DNA from: Aegilops tauschii subsp. strangulata
Taxonomy: Eukaryota > Streptophyta > Magnoliopsida > Poales > Poaceae
Direction of reading: 5' to 3'
Length of the DNA: 64,000 bases
NCBI RefSeq assembly: GCF_002575655.3
Contig: NC_053040.3
Span: 358,978,267 to 359,042,266, forward strand
Below, in pieces: positions 21,053 to 32,512 of this stretch. Below the pieces are notes generated by a model. It was not told the origin of the DNA. It did not search any database and worked only from the letters and a program-made list of their open reading frames with translations. A program made the position numbers and the translations under genes. How positions within the stretch are numbered: the stretch's first letter is position 1; each line of letters begins with the position of its first letter.

Positions 21053-22180
21053 AACTCGCACACAAGTACACAAAAATATGATTTTTCAGACCGTTATGGT
21101 TACCTGTTGCGTGTACATCTAGTTTTAGTTTGAATTACGGTCATTAAATGGCTAGAAAATCACTTAAATGTCTTTAAAAGGTCAAATGACCCCTAGAATT
21201 TTCCAAATTTTTCACATGACAATTGTAGTAGTGCACGTTAAACGTAGAAAAAATTTGAATGCCGTAAGAGGAAGGTATCTCCCGTTTGTCATCAAACATG
21301 CATTGTTCCCTCTCAGAACCACGAGCCTTCTAGTGAGTTGCTCCGGTTTGTGAGGGGTGTGTGTCCAAAATTTCGTCAAACAGGCCAATTTTTTAACCAC
21401 ATCATCTTGGTGGCATGACATTACATCAAGCAAGGTTTCATGTTTTTCTGATCATTTTTAAATTTTTTGGAATTAAAATGCCATGGCACTCCATGCATGT
21501 GCCCATGCCGTGAGACCAATATGTTTGAAAATTACTTCTAATTTACTGCACATGAAATTAACTCGCACACAAATACACAAATATGATTTTTCAAACCGTT
21601 ATGGTTAGCCGTTGCATGTAGATGTAGTTAAAATTTGAATTACGATCATTAAATGGCTAGAAAATCACTTAAATGTCTTTAAAAAGTCAAATGACCCCTG
21701 AAATTTTCCAAATTTTCACACGACAGTTGTATTAGTGCACGATAAATGTAGAAAAAAATTTGAAGGCCGTAAGAGGAAGCTATCTCCCGTTCGTCATCAA
21801 ATATGCATTGTTCCCTCTCGGAACCACGAGCCTTCTAGTGAGTTGCTCCAGTTTGTGAGGGGGGGGGTGTCCAAACTTTCGTCAAACAGGCCAATTTTTA
21901 CCACATCATCTTGGTGGCATGACATTACATCAAGCAAGGTTTCATGTTTTTCTGATCATTTTTTAATTTTTTGGAATTAAAATGCCATGGCACTCCATGC
22001 ATGTGTCCATGTCGTGAGACCAATATGTTTGAAAATTCCTTCTAATTTACTTCACATGGAATTAACTCACACACAAGTACACAAATATGATTTTTCAAAC
22101 CGTTATGGTTAGCCGTTGCATGTAGATGTAGTTCAAATTTGAATTACGGTCATTAAATGGCTAGAAAATCACTTAAATCA
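21053..22180. repeat. About 505-bp tandem repeat, 2.2 units, interrupted
   Basis: Units start at 21053, 21560 and 22064 with AACTC(G/A)CACACAA. The period is 507 then 504 bp. The units differ by scattered substitutions and small indels. The third unit stops after CACTTAAAT where arm B begins, so the arm inserted into the array. Units contain no ORF. Confidence 0.85.
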
Positions 22181-22770
22181 CTACTGCAGGATGCTGCTAA
22201 CGCGACACTACGATCAGAGACCCTTCGACGAAACTGTGTGCGATGCCATAATCCCAAACGGTGGTGTAAAAAACCCGTCAAAAAAGGTGCAAAACATTTG
22301 CAATGGAGGATGCATCAAACACAGTTCAGATTTTAGTTGCGTGTGCGATGCACGGCATACGGTTCAGCTCAATTAACTGTTTGCGATGAGGAGGAACAAA
22401 AGAAACGGGCGGCCAAATGAAGGTGTATGCGATATACAGCATACGGTGCACTCGGATGAACTGTTTGTGATTAGGCAACACAAAAGAAACGGTCAGCCAG
22501 ATCAAGGTGTGTGCGATATACGGCATGCGTTTCACTCAGATGAACTGTTTGCGTTGAGACATGAGAACAGAAATGGTTCAACTTAATAAGGTGTGTGTGA
22601 TACACGGCAAACAGGTCTGTAATCGGAAACGTGTGCGAAGACCGATAACAACACAGACGATTACTGCTAACAAGCTGTGTGTGTTGTGAGCAAACGATTG
22701 CTGGTATACTGTTGTGAGTGATTGATGAAAACATCACCGATGGGTTCCATTGTTTAGTCCGTGTGCGATG
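22181..22770 (+). mobile_element. TGTGCGAT-rich DNA-transposon arm, copy B
   Basis: It starts CACTACTGCAGGATGCTGC at a sharp edge inside a 505-bp repeat unit, which marks it as a true element end. It is a close relative of 967-1546 plus 18600-18741. After GTCCGTG (about 22763) homology with copy A stops and sequence leading to the exonuclease pseudogene begins. Confidence 0.65.
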
Positions 22771-22957
22771 TGATTTTCTTTGTCCGCACAACATCCACGT
22801 TCTGTCTAAAGAGCATCAACATAGATACTTAAAAAGACAGCACTGCATAACCAAATTAAGCATACAATTACACAAGTGACTACACACATAACATTTTCAC
22901 ACACCAAAGTAAGCAATTACATGCATACTAAAGTAGGAGAAACGAGGATCTAATCAT

Positions 22958-23761
22958 CTACTTATTGTTGCGATGACGCTTGCCATTGCTCTGCTTCTGG
23001 CTGGATCCCTGGCCGTTTTGGGGAAGGAGGAACTTCCTCATGTCAACGATCCGCATGTACATGTCGTAGCTCGTGTACGCCTCCTTGGCCGCGTACACGA
23101 CGTGAGATTTGTCGAGTTTCTCCATCCAGGCCAAGTGCTAGGCATGCTTGTCCTTGTTGCACGAATCCTTCATGTCTCTGTAGTAGGGGTCGATGATGGC
23201 CTCGGCGAGGTGAACCAGTGAGTCCTTCTCATGCTCCTTGCTGCCCCAGATCTAGTATTGGCCCTGGATGTCGACAAGATTCTGGCAGGCGATTCCCGAA
23301 TTCTCGAGCGCCTTTACATCGTTGGTGATGTCCACCGTAGCGAACATGTACTGGGGGCTGTTGACAAACCTGGCGAAACGCTCGCAAGGCCTTGTGGCCA
23401 GGCGGTAGTGGTAGACGAGGACGTTGTGGCGCACGCACATCTGGGTGACGGCGACCTTGGGACAAGACCCGGCACGAGCGCGGGTGTACTCTAGGTCGAA
23501 CCCGACCACCTTGTACTTCTCCTCGGTAAGCTACAACTCCATGATGTGGATGGAGTGCTCCACCCAGACTGGGTCGTTGGTGTACACCACCGAGAGGTCC
23601 ATGAACCTTCTGTGGGTGTCCACCATGGCACGCATTGTGAACTGCTATTGTCGTCGGCAGCCGCTCGGAGCGCCATTGGAGCCGCGCAGGATAACCTCTA
23701 AGAATTTCTTGTGGCGGGTGTGCTTCTTGCAATGGTGGGGCGCGATCGAAAGGTTGGCCAT
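22958..23761 (-). pseudogene. WRN-like DEDDy 3'-5' exonuclease pseudogene, four in-frame TAG stops
   Basis: One continuous 267-codon frame from ATG (MANLSIAPHH) at 23761 to TAG at 22958-22960, broken only by TAG at codons 39, 77, 170 and 208 (23645-23647, 23531-23533, 23252-23254, 23138-23140). The fold is that of the RNase D/WRN exonuclease family. Exo I is GFDLEYT with D89 and E91. Exo II is TVDITNDVKALENSG with D148. Exo III is Y223-A-A-K-E227, where the usual catalytic Asp is Glu. This family removes nucleotides from DNA or RNA 3' ends using two metals; grasses have many small single-domain members. There are no indels, so decay was by substitution only. It lies just inside arm B and may be cargo. 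Family assignment is firm; no function is left. Confidence 0.85.
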
Positions 23762-24502
23762 TGTAATAAATGGGGGACAGCTGGCCTGTAATTGTCATGT
23801 CTTGTCACGGCGTTCATAGCGGAGGATTCCAGTGCACGCTTGACAACACCGCACCGCACGCATGGGCTCAAAGAGGCGCCAAATGTATCATCGGTGAGCC
23901 TGTTCCCACGCTACCGCGCAGTTTACCATGCAAGGTTCCCGCCCGGCTAGTTTGGCCACGCGTCGGCTAGAAGAGGGACAAATCGTGGGTGTTTATTGTC
24001 AAAAAGCTTTGTAAAAATGAAGTGTGTGGAATGACTTCAGTCATAAGTTTACCCGTGGGTGATAAGGTCAAAGTTACACAGAAGGGTGATCATGGACACT
24101 CGAGTGTGATAATTAATTTTGCGCTCTATAGGGCACATGGTGGAAGAAACCAACTGTGTGCAATAATGTCGAAGGTCGCAGTCGAGTTAGCTATACAAAT
24201 CGTGTGCTGTGAGATTGACAAGGTTAACACATTCGAGAATGGTTAATAAAATCTAAGACCATTGCATTTTAAGGTCAAAATAGTGCTACCAATATACGAG
24301 TCTCATAAGATGCCATTTCAACGATTATACCACAAAAGCTCAAAATATTACAAGGTTCAAATTCCAGAGTTATATGGCTCAAATTCGAAGATTACAAGGT
24401 TCAAACTGATATTAGAAATGAAATTCAACTCATCACCTGCAAATGCTCGTGCTGATCCGCTGAACATGGACATTAGAGAGGTTCAAACTAATATTACCAC
24501 TT
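23762..24502. other. 740 bp with no gene seen
   Basis: GC-rich sequence upstream of the exonuclease pseudogene (to about 23970) changes to AT-rich sequence with TGTGTG(C/G) words similar to the arms (GTGTGCAATAATG near 24155). It may be the other subterminal part of the element starting at 22181, but the edge is not clear. Confidence 0.35.
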
Positions 24503-24862
24503 CTAAGTCTGGTTTCGAAACCTCACAATTTTTGCAAAGGGGTCAGCCACTGAGAAGTCATCTATGGGGTTGACACGATGACTTTCGATTACTCTGTCAC
24601 CTGAAGTTCCAAAATGAAATTCAGCATTTTTGGAGCCTATTCCACTCTGCCGCAGGCGCTGGCGCTGATCAACAAACCATTCATTTTTGCGAAATAAATG
24701 TAGGGCAAACCTCATTTCCCTTAGCACCCTTGCTCTGAGAACAAAGAACCTGGCGAATATAATCTCCGGTAAGGTCCCTTGGTAGGAGTTCAAAGTAATT
24801 TCTGAGAGATGCAGATCTAGGCATTCGACGTGATTGTTATATTGTATCACATTATCCACCAC
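24503..24862 (-). pseudogene. F-box/LRR FBD-domain protein, isolated 3' exon
   Basis: The frame reads VECLDLHLSEITLNSYQGT, FARFFVLRARVLREMRFALH, RKNEWFVDQRQRLRQS, EFHFGTSGDRV and HRVNPIDDFSVADPF. This is the typical C-terminal part of grass F-box/LRR/FBD proteins, substrate receptors of SCF ubiquitin ligases. Only the last exon is present: a pyrimidine-rich tract ending in TTTGCAG lies just upstream (about 24878-24890), like a 3' splice site. There is no F-box or LRR exon before the CACTA end at 24901. It is a fragment without function of its own, probably carried here by a transposon. Confidence 0.75.
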
Positions 24863-24900
24863 TGGGCCTAAATATTATCTGCAAAAGAAGAAGACGTGCA

Positions 24901-25380
24901 CTACAAAAAAATACACTTCCGTGATGATACGTGTTTGTCACAGTAGGTCATGTTTTCTGTCATGCATGTACATCCATGACAAATTTATGACAGAATCAAG
25001 ATAGTCATACCTGTGCTGTCGTAGAAGTGTTCCATGACATTACCAAAATTATCATCACGGAAGTGTCCACTTCCATGACGATAAATCGCGCTTCACAGAA
25101 GTGCTTTCGTCAAGGGTGACCGACACGTGGCATCCACCGTAACGGAACACCGTTAAGCTATCGGGTCCAGTTTTGGATCCGATAACCCGTTAACAGCCCC
25201 GACCAATGGGGATTTTCCACGTGTAAAATCATCATTGGCTGGAGGAAACACGTGTCGGCTCACCGTTGGGACAGATGTCATCCACTCATTGGACCCAAAG
25301 CGCCTATGATACATCGACACATGGCACGGCCCAACAGAGGTCCATTCCTATGAAAAGGCCGGCCTGTTTGACTTGGTCAA
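24901..25380. mobile_element. CACTA transposon end and subterminal region
   Basis: It begins CACTACAAAAAAATACACTT, the classic CACTA-type terminal inverted repeat, after host GCA. Inverted subterminal copies of ACTTCCGTGATGAT occur near 24914 and, reversed, near 25052. The matching right end was not found in the window, so the extent and target duplication cannot be checked. Confidence 0.75.
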
Positions 25381-26240
25381 AAGGTGGTGGGCCGGCCCAC
25401 GACAAGCCTGTTAACGACCTGTTCGCATATAGCCCATTTACAGCCCGCTAATCCAGGGCCCGTTTACGGCCTATCCGAATTAGGCCTAGTAGTGTCATCT
25501 GGTCCGTCCAATATAATTCCAACCCGTTTTAACTTCTGGCCCATGTATGGCCCATGACGTATTTCGGCCCATATGAGTCCCTTTGTAAATCTTGGCCCAT
25601 TAATGGCCCGTGGTGAAACCGGCGCGTAATGAACAGTGTATCGCTTTATACCCATTAGCGGCCCATTATTCCATTGGGTCATTTCCAGCCCGTGTTACCT
25701 TTCGGCCTACTGAGGGCCCATTTATTCTTGGGATCATTTCCAGCATTCGGTTACTTACGGCCCGTTACTGGCCTTTTCTGCTTGTGGGCCAAATTCAACT
25801 CGTGGATACAGTCGGCCCGTTTGAGGCCCGTTAATCTGTTGGGCCATTTTCATAGCATCATCAAATACGGCCTATTGACGGCCCGTTATGGTCAGCCCAT
25901 AAAACGTACGATTTGCACTCTAGCCCGTTTACGACCCCTTATACGGCTCGTACAAGGCCCATAGATGAGACGGCCCGTAGAAGGCCCATGGATCCTACGG
26001 GACGTAGAAGGCCCATTGACCAGACGGCCCATAGAAGGCCCATTGATCCAACGGCCCATAGAAGGCCCATGGATCCGCTGGCCCATAAAAGGCCCATGGA
26101 TCTGACAACGGATAGAAGGCCCACGGATCCGACAGCCCATAGAAGGCCCATGAATCCGACGGCCACAGAAGGCCATGGATCGTCCGTCCTGTAGATGGCC
26201 CATGGTTCGTACGGCCTGTGGAGGGCCATGGTAACTACAA
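25381..26240. repeat. GGCCC-rich degenerate subterminal repeat of the CACTA element
   Basis: Dozens of GGCCCA(T/G) and GGCCCGTT words at spacings of about 15-30 bp. The most regular part, 25960-26200, has a period of about 27 bp (GGCCCATAGAAGGCCCATGG with changes). All long ORFs here run through the repeat and are artefacts. Confidence 0.8.
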
Positions 26241-26562
26241 CATTTGGGCGAGTTGGCCCCCGTTTGAAGGATATAGCATATTCAAAGAATTATCCTACTC
26301 TATACTATCACCTCTAAAAAACATACACTATACAATGAAGAGACTAAGGCATTAGAAACGTAGAATAATCCTACACTATACAATAAAGAAATTACAGCCA
26401 ATTATACCCACTGGGCATTATGGTTCGGCACCAGTGATAATAAAGCATACACAAACAGCAAATTACATACACTGGGCAAATACAGCTCATACATCATGGA
26501 CGCGCATCAACATAACTTACCATTTGAACTATAATCTCTTCAGAAAATAGGATTGGCCGGAT
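26241..26562. other. AT-rich CACTA interior, no gene seen
   Basis: It separates the GGCCC repeat from the coiled-coil exon. It contains near-repeated ACACTATACAATGAAG and ACACTATACAATAAAG (26326-26389). Confidence 0.4.
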
Positions 26563-26830
26563 TTAGATAGCACAAATTTCAGTCTGCAAAATCTCCAATT
26601 CCTTCATTGTTACCTCAGTGTCTTGTTTCATTTTTTTGACTCCTACATCTAATACGTGCATGTCCAGTCTCAACTTATTGATTGTACGTTCAGAATCATG
26701 TAAACCTTGTCTTGCCACCTCTAGTTGATGCTCGAGAACATCAACACATTCCAATTCCAATCCATAATCATTCGGTAATGGCCATGCCGCACTGCTCGCA
26801 GATCTTTCTGTTGATGTCACTTCATCCTGA
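26563..26830 (-). CDS. Probable last exon of a CACTA-encoded coiled-coil protein
   Basis: The minus frame begins right after a splice-acceptor-like ATTTCAG (about 26831-26837) and stops at 26563. It encodes about 88 residues: a Ser/Thr-rich start (STERSASSAAW), then a clear heptad pattern (VLEHQLEVARQGLHDSERTI, then DTEVTMKELEILQTE). Location 1.7 kb inside a CACTA end, and minus orientation, fit the 3' end of a CACTA accessory protein. It is partial here: upstream exons, if any, would lie beyond the LTR elements. Family not recognised. Confidence 0.45.
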
Positions 26831-27148
26831 AATGTTTCTGTAAGTACACATGACTAGGGCAAAAATATAGTTACAACAGTGAAGCGAGCAAGATAGACTA
26901 TTTTGTACATGGCAAAACAGGACTAACAATAATGTTACACATCATGAAGCATAAGCAGGTGATATTTTAAAAATTATAAAAAAAGGTAGTATGTGCAGCC
27001 TGCATACATAAATCTCTCTTAGCTCACTAGAGGAGCATGATGTTGGGGCCCAATCCAAAACATAGACAAGTTACAAATTTAGACAGCACGTTGCGTAGAA
27101 GTAAGCAAGCGGTTGGCCATTCTGTAGCTCAATTAAAGTCTTTGGGAG

Positions 27149-28683
27149 TACTACCTCTTGAGCACTGCGTTGGTTTTCCCTTGAAGAGGAAAGGGTGATG
27201 CAGCAAAGTAGCGTAAGTATTTCCGTCTGTTTTTGAGAACCAAGGTATCAATCCAGTAGGAGGCCACGCACGAGTCCCTCGCACCTACACAAACAAATAA
27301 ATCCTCGCAACCAACACGATAAGGGGTTGTCAATCCCTACACGGTCACTTACGAGAGTGAGATCTGATAGATATGATAAGATAATATTTTTGGTATTTTT
27401 ATGATAAAGATGCAAAGTAAAGAAAGTAAACAAAAATGGCGCCAGAAATAGCTTGTTGTCGGGAGATTAATATGATGGAAAATAGACCCGGGGGCCATAG
27501 GTTTCACTAGTGTCTTCTCTCAAGAGCATAAGTATTTACGGTGGGTGAACAAATTACTGTTGAGCAATTGACAGAATTGAGCATAGTTATGAGAATATCT
27601 AGGTATGATCATGTATATAGGCATCACATCTGAGACAAGTAGACCGACTCCTGCCTGCATCTACTACTATTACTCCACACATCGACCGCTATCCAGCATG
27701 CATCTAGAGTATTAAGTTCATAAGAACAGAGTAACGCTTTAAGCAAGATGACATGATGTAGAGGGATAAATTCATGCAATATTATATAAACCCCACCTTG
27801 TTATCCTTGATGCCAACAATACAATACGTGCCTTGCTGCCCCTACTGTCACTGGGAAAGGACACCGCAAGATTGAACCCAAAGCTAATTACTTCTCCCAT
27901 TGCAAGAAAGATCAATCTAGTAGGCCAAACCAAACTGATAATTCGAAGAGACTTGCAAAGATAACCAATCATACATAAAAGAATTCAGAAGATTCAAATA
28001 TTGTTCATAGATAAACTTGATCATAAACCCACAATTCATCGATCTCAACAAACACACCGCAAAAGAAGATTACATCGAATAGATCTCCACAAGAGAGGGG
28101 GAGAACATTGTATTGAGATCCAAAAAGAGAGAAGAAGCCATCTAGCTAATAACTATGGACGCGAAGGTCTGAGGTAAACTACTCACACATCATCGGAGAG
28201 GCTATGGTGTTGATGTAGAAGCCCTCCATGATCGATGCCCCCTCCGGCGGAGCTCCGGAACAGGCCCCAAGATGGGATCTCACAGGTACAGAAGGTTGCG
28301 GCGGTGGAATTAGGTTTTTGGCTCCGTATCTGGTAGTTTGGGGGTACGTAGGTATATATAGGAGGAAGGAGTACGTCGGTGGAGCAACCAGGGGGGTAGG
28401 CGCGCCCTGGTTGAAGTCTTGACGTAGGGTCCATGTCCTCCGGAGCACGTTCGTTTCGAAAATCACGTTCCCGAAGGTTTCATTCCGTGTGGACTCCGTT
28501 TGATATTCTTTTTCTGCGAAACTCTGAAATAGGCAAAAAATAGGAATTCTGGGCTGGGCCTCCGGTTAATAGGTTAGTCCCAAAAATAATATAAAAGTGT
28601 ATAATAAAGCCCAATAATGTCCAAAACAGAAGATAATATAGCATGGAGCAATCAAAAATTATAGATACGTTGGAGAAATATCA
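27149..28683 (-). repeat. 3' LTR of copy (b)
   Basis: 1535 bp. Its first base pair group reads TACTACC instead of TGCTACC at the outer edge. Confidence 0.88.
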
Positions 28684-31504
28684 AGCATCCCCAAGCTTAA
28701 TTCCTGCTCGTCCTCGAGTAGGTAAATGATAAAAACGGAATTTTTGATGCGGAGTGCTACTTGGCATAATTTCAATGTAATTCTTCTTAATTGTGGTATG
28801 AATATTCAGATCCAAAAGATTCAAGATAAAAGTTCATATTGAGATAAAAATAATAATACTTCAAGCATACTAACTAAGCAATTATGTCCTCTCAAAATAA
28901 CATGGCCAAAGAAAGTTCATCCCTACAAAATCATATAGTTTAGTCATGCTCCATTTTTGTCACACAAGAATGCTCTCATCATGCACAACCCCGATGACAA
29001 GCCAAGCAATTGTTTCATACTTTAGTAATCTCAAACTTTTCAACCTTCACGCAATACATGAGCGTGAGCAATGGATATAACACTATGGGTGGAATAGAAT
29101 ATGATGATGGGGTTTATGTGGAGAAGACAAAAAAGGAGAAAGTCTCACATCAACAAGGCTAATCAATGAGCTATGAAGATGCCCATCGATTGATGTTAAT
29201 GCAAGGAGTAGGGATTGCCATGCAACGGATGCACTAGAGCTATAAATGAAAGCTCAACAAAAGAAACTAAGTGGGTGTGCATCCAACTTGCTTGCTCACG
29301 AAGACCTAGGGCACTTGAGGAGGCCCATTGTTGGAATATACAAGCCAAGTTCTATAATAAAAATTCCCACTAGTATATGAAAATGACAAAACAAGAGACT
29401 CTCTATCATGAAGATTATGGTGCTACTTTGAAGCACAAGTGTGGTAAAAGGATAGTAACATTATCCCTTCTCTCTTTTTCTCTCATTTTTTGGGCGTTCT
29501 CTTTTTTTATGGCCTTTCTATTTTTTATATATTCCTCACTTGGGACAATGCTCTAGAAAATGATGATCATCACACTTCTATTTATTTACAACTCAATGAT
29601 TACAACTCGATACTAGAACAGAGTATGACTCTATATGAATGCCTCCGGCGGTGTACTGGGATATGCAATGAACCAAGAGTGACATGTATGAAAGAATTAT
29701 GAACGGTGGCTTTGCCACAAATACTATGTCAACTACATGATCATGCAAAGCAATATGACAATGATGAACGTGTCATGATAAACGGAACGGTGGAAACTTG
29801 CATGGCAATATATCTCGGAATGGCTATGGAAATGCCATAATAGGTAGGTATGGTGGTTGTTTTGAGGAAGATATAAGGAGGTTTATGTGTGAAAGAGCAT
29901 CTCATATCACAGGGTTTGGATGCACCGGCGAAGTCTGCACCAACTCTCAATGTGAGAAAGGGCAATGCACGGTATCGAAGAGGCTAGCAATGATGGAAAG
30001 GTGAGAGTGCGTATAATCCATGGACTCAACATTATTCATAAAGAACTCACATACTTATTGCAAAATCTACAAGTCATCAAAAACCAAGCACTACGCGCAT
30101 GCTCCTAGGGGGATAGATTGGTAGGAAAAGACCATCGCTCGTCCCCGACCGCCACTCATAAGGAGGACAATCAAAGAACACCTCATGTTTCAAATTTGTT
30201 ACATAACGTTTACCATACGTGCATGCTACGGGACTTGCAAATTTCAACACAAGTATTTCTCAAATTCACAACTAATCAACTAGCACAACTTTGATATCAC
30301 TCCCTCCATATCTCAAAACAATCATCTAGCATCAAACTTCTGTTAGTATTCAACACACTCATAAGAATTTTTTTACTAATCTTGAATACCTAGCATATTA
30401 GGATTATATAAAAAAATTACCATGCTATTTAAGACTCTCAAAATAATCTAAGTGAAGCATGAGAGATCAATAGTTTCTATAAAAAAAATCCACCACCGTG
30501 CTCTAAAAGATATAAGTGAAGTACTAGAGCAAAAACTATATAACTCAAAAGATATAAGTGAAGCACATAGAGTATTCTAATAATTTCCGAATCATGTGAG
30601 TCTCTCTCAAAAGGTGTGTACAGCAAAGATGATTGTGGTAAACTAAAAAATAAAGACTCAAATAATACAAGACGCTCCAAGCAAAACACATATCATGTGG
30701 TGAATAAAAATATAGCTCCAAGTAAAGTTACCGATGGAAGTAGACGAAAGAGGGGATGCCTTCCGGGGCATCCCCAAGCTTTGGCTTTTAGGTGTCCTTA
30801 GATTATCTTGGGGGTGCCATGGGCATCCCCAAGCTTAGGCTCTTGCCACTCCTTTTTCCATAATCCATCAAATCTTTCACCCAAAACTTGAAAACTTCAC
30901 AACACAAAACTCAGCAGAAAATCTCGTGAGCTCCGTTAGCGAAAGAAAACAAAATACCACTTCAAGGTACTGTAATGAACTCATTATTTATTTATATTGG
31001 TGTTAAACCTACTGTATTCCAACTTCTCTATGGTTTATAAACTATTTTACTAGCCATAGATTCATCACAATAAGCAAACAACACATGAAAAACAGAATCT
31101 GTCAAAAACAGAACAGTCTGTAGTAATCTGTAACTAACGAAAACTTCTGGAACTCCAAAAAATCAGCACAAATAGGAAGACCTAGAAAATTTGTTTATTG
31201 ATCAGCAGCAATTGGAATCAATATTTTATCACGTTCTGGTGATTTTTAACAATTATTTTCGTGAACAGAAAGTTTCTGGAATTTTCAGCAAGATCAAATA
31301 ACTATCATCCAAGAAGATCCTATAGGTTTAACTTGGCACAAACACTAATTAAAACATAAAAACACATCTAACCAGAGGCTAGAACAAATATTTATTCCTA
31401 AACAGAAGCAAAAAGCAAAAAAAAAACTAAAAATAAAATTGGGTTGCCTCCCAACAAGCGCTATCGTTTAACGCCCCTAGTTAGGCATAGAAGCAAGGAT
31501 AGAT
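28684..31504 (-). other. 3' noncoding module of copy (b)
   Basis: It matches the modules of (a), (c) and (d). The polypurine tract is at 28684-28698, the perfect 9-bp hairpin at 30752-30775, a further CCCCAAGCTTAGGC copy near 30826, and the post-ORF block at 31438-31490. No ORF is called. Confidence 0.7.
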
Positions 31505-32317
31505 CTAGGTATTGCCATATTTGGTAGGAAATTCTTCAATGAGGCATCTATCATCCTTGGGAGTTTCTTTCTTTTTATTAATTATCAGACTTTTAGGCAC
31601 AAGATCGAAAATTTCATTTGTAGCAAATGGTTCCTTAATGATAGCAAAAAGATCGGGATGAATACTTATAGATTTGAGATCCGCAGTTTCCTTACTAGAG
31701 GGTTCACCCTTATTTTTAGGAACATACATAAGCTTGGCAATTTTCGTTGGAGGACTAGGAGTATTTTTTATGGAAGAAAAAGCGGTTCCCAAGTTGGTAA
31801 TGATACCCTCAAGTTTATTGATTCTAGTAGAATCCTGATTTATTCTTTCATTAACTATGGGTTCCTTCTCCTTAATATTTTTCAAAGTGACTCCTACTTT
31901 AGATCCGTATTGGGTAATTTGGTTGTGGATCTTTTTATCCAAATTTTCAATTAGCTCTACGGTAGCAACTTTATTTTCAATAATTTCAAGTCTTTTCATT
32001 ACATGCTCCAAAGTTAAAATAGTTCCATTAACCAAAAGAGGTGGTGAGCCAAACAAATCTATCATAGCATTATAAGAGTCAAAAGTATGGCTACCCATGA
32101 AATTCCCTCCGGTAATGGTGTCAAGAGTATATCTATACCAAGGATTAGAGCCTACATAAAAATTGCGGAGAAGAACGGAAGTAGATTGCTTCCTAGTAGA
32201 TCTATTTTGAGCATTGCAAATTCTATACCAAGCGTCTTTTAGATTTTCTCCCTCCCTTTGTTTAAAATTGAGAACTTCATTTTTGGGAGACAACGGAGAA
32301 GATAAAGGACTAGCCAT
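31505..32317 (-). CDS. Sabrina-like (b) protein: gag-like
   Basis: A 270-codon intact frame starting MASPLSSPLSPKN. Residues 15-35 read LNFKQREGENLKDAWYRI, the conserved entry of the Athila/Gypsy gag domain, followed by VGSNPWYRYTLDTITGGNF and a helical region (residues about 105-180) with heptads. No zinc knuckle, protease or RT is present. The last residues (PTKYGNT) and everything downstream match copy (c), whereas the rest has no counterpart in (a), (c) or (d). This protein could form capsids; it complements the protease-only copies. Confidence 0.72.
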   Translation of the reverse strand: MASPLSSPLSPKNEVLNFKQREGENLKDAWYRICNAQNRSTRKQSTSVLLRNFYVGSNPWYRYTLDTITGGNFMGSHTFDSYNAMIDLFGSPPLLVNGTILTLEHVMKRLEIIENKVATVELIENLDKKIHNQITQYGSKVGVTLKNIKEKEPIVNERINQDSTRINKLEGIITNLGTAFSSIKNTPSPPTKIAKLMYVPKNKGEPSSKETADLKSISIHPDLFAIIKEPFATNEIFDLVPKSLIINKKKETPKDDRCLIEEFPTKYGNT

Positions 32318-32483
32318 GATGACAAGGCAAGCAAATGAAAAGGAGGCGAACGGAAAAGAGAGGGCGAATAAAACGGCAAGGGTGAAGTGGGGGAGAGGAA
32401 AACGAGAGGCAAATGGCAAATAATGTAATGCGAGAGATAAGGGTTTGTGATGGGTACTTGGTATGTTGACTTTTCCGTAGGCC

Positions 32484-32501
32484 TCCCCGGCAACGACGCC
32501 A
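32484..32501 (-). other. Primer binding site of copy (b), tRNA-Asp type
   Basis: One change from the family consensus TGGCGCCGTTGCCGGGGA seen in copies (c) and (d). Confidence 0.75.
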
Positions 32502-32512
32502 GAAATCTTTCT

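Noticed and set aside
22973..23798. 189-codon minus frame (23229-23798) and plus frames across the exonuclease
   Set aside because: Shadows in other phases of the exonuclease pseudogene, whose own frame carries the Exo I-III motifs.
25892..26229. Frames of about 95 codons rich in GPSMG or RRPMDPT repeats
   Set aside because: Translations of the GGCCC DNA repeat in three frames.
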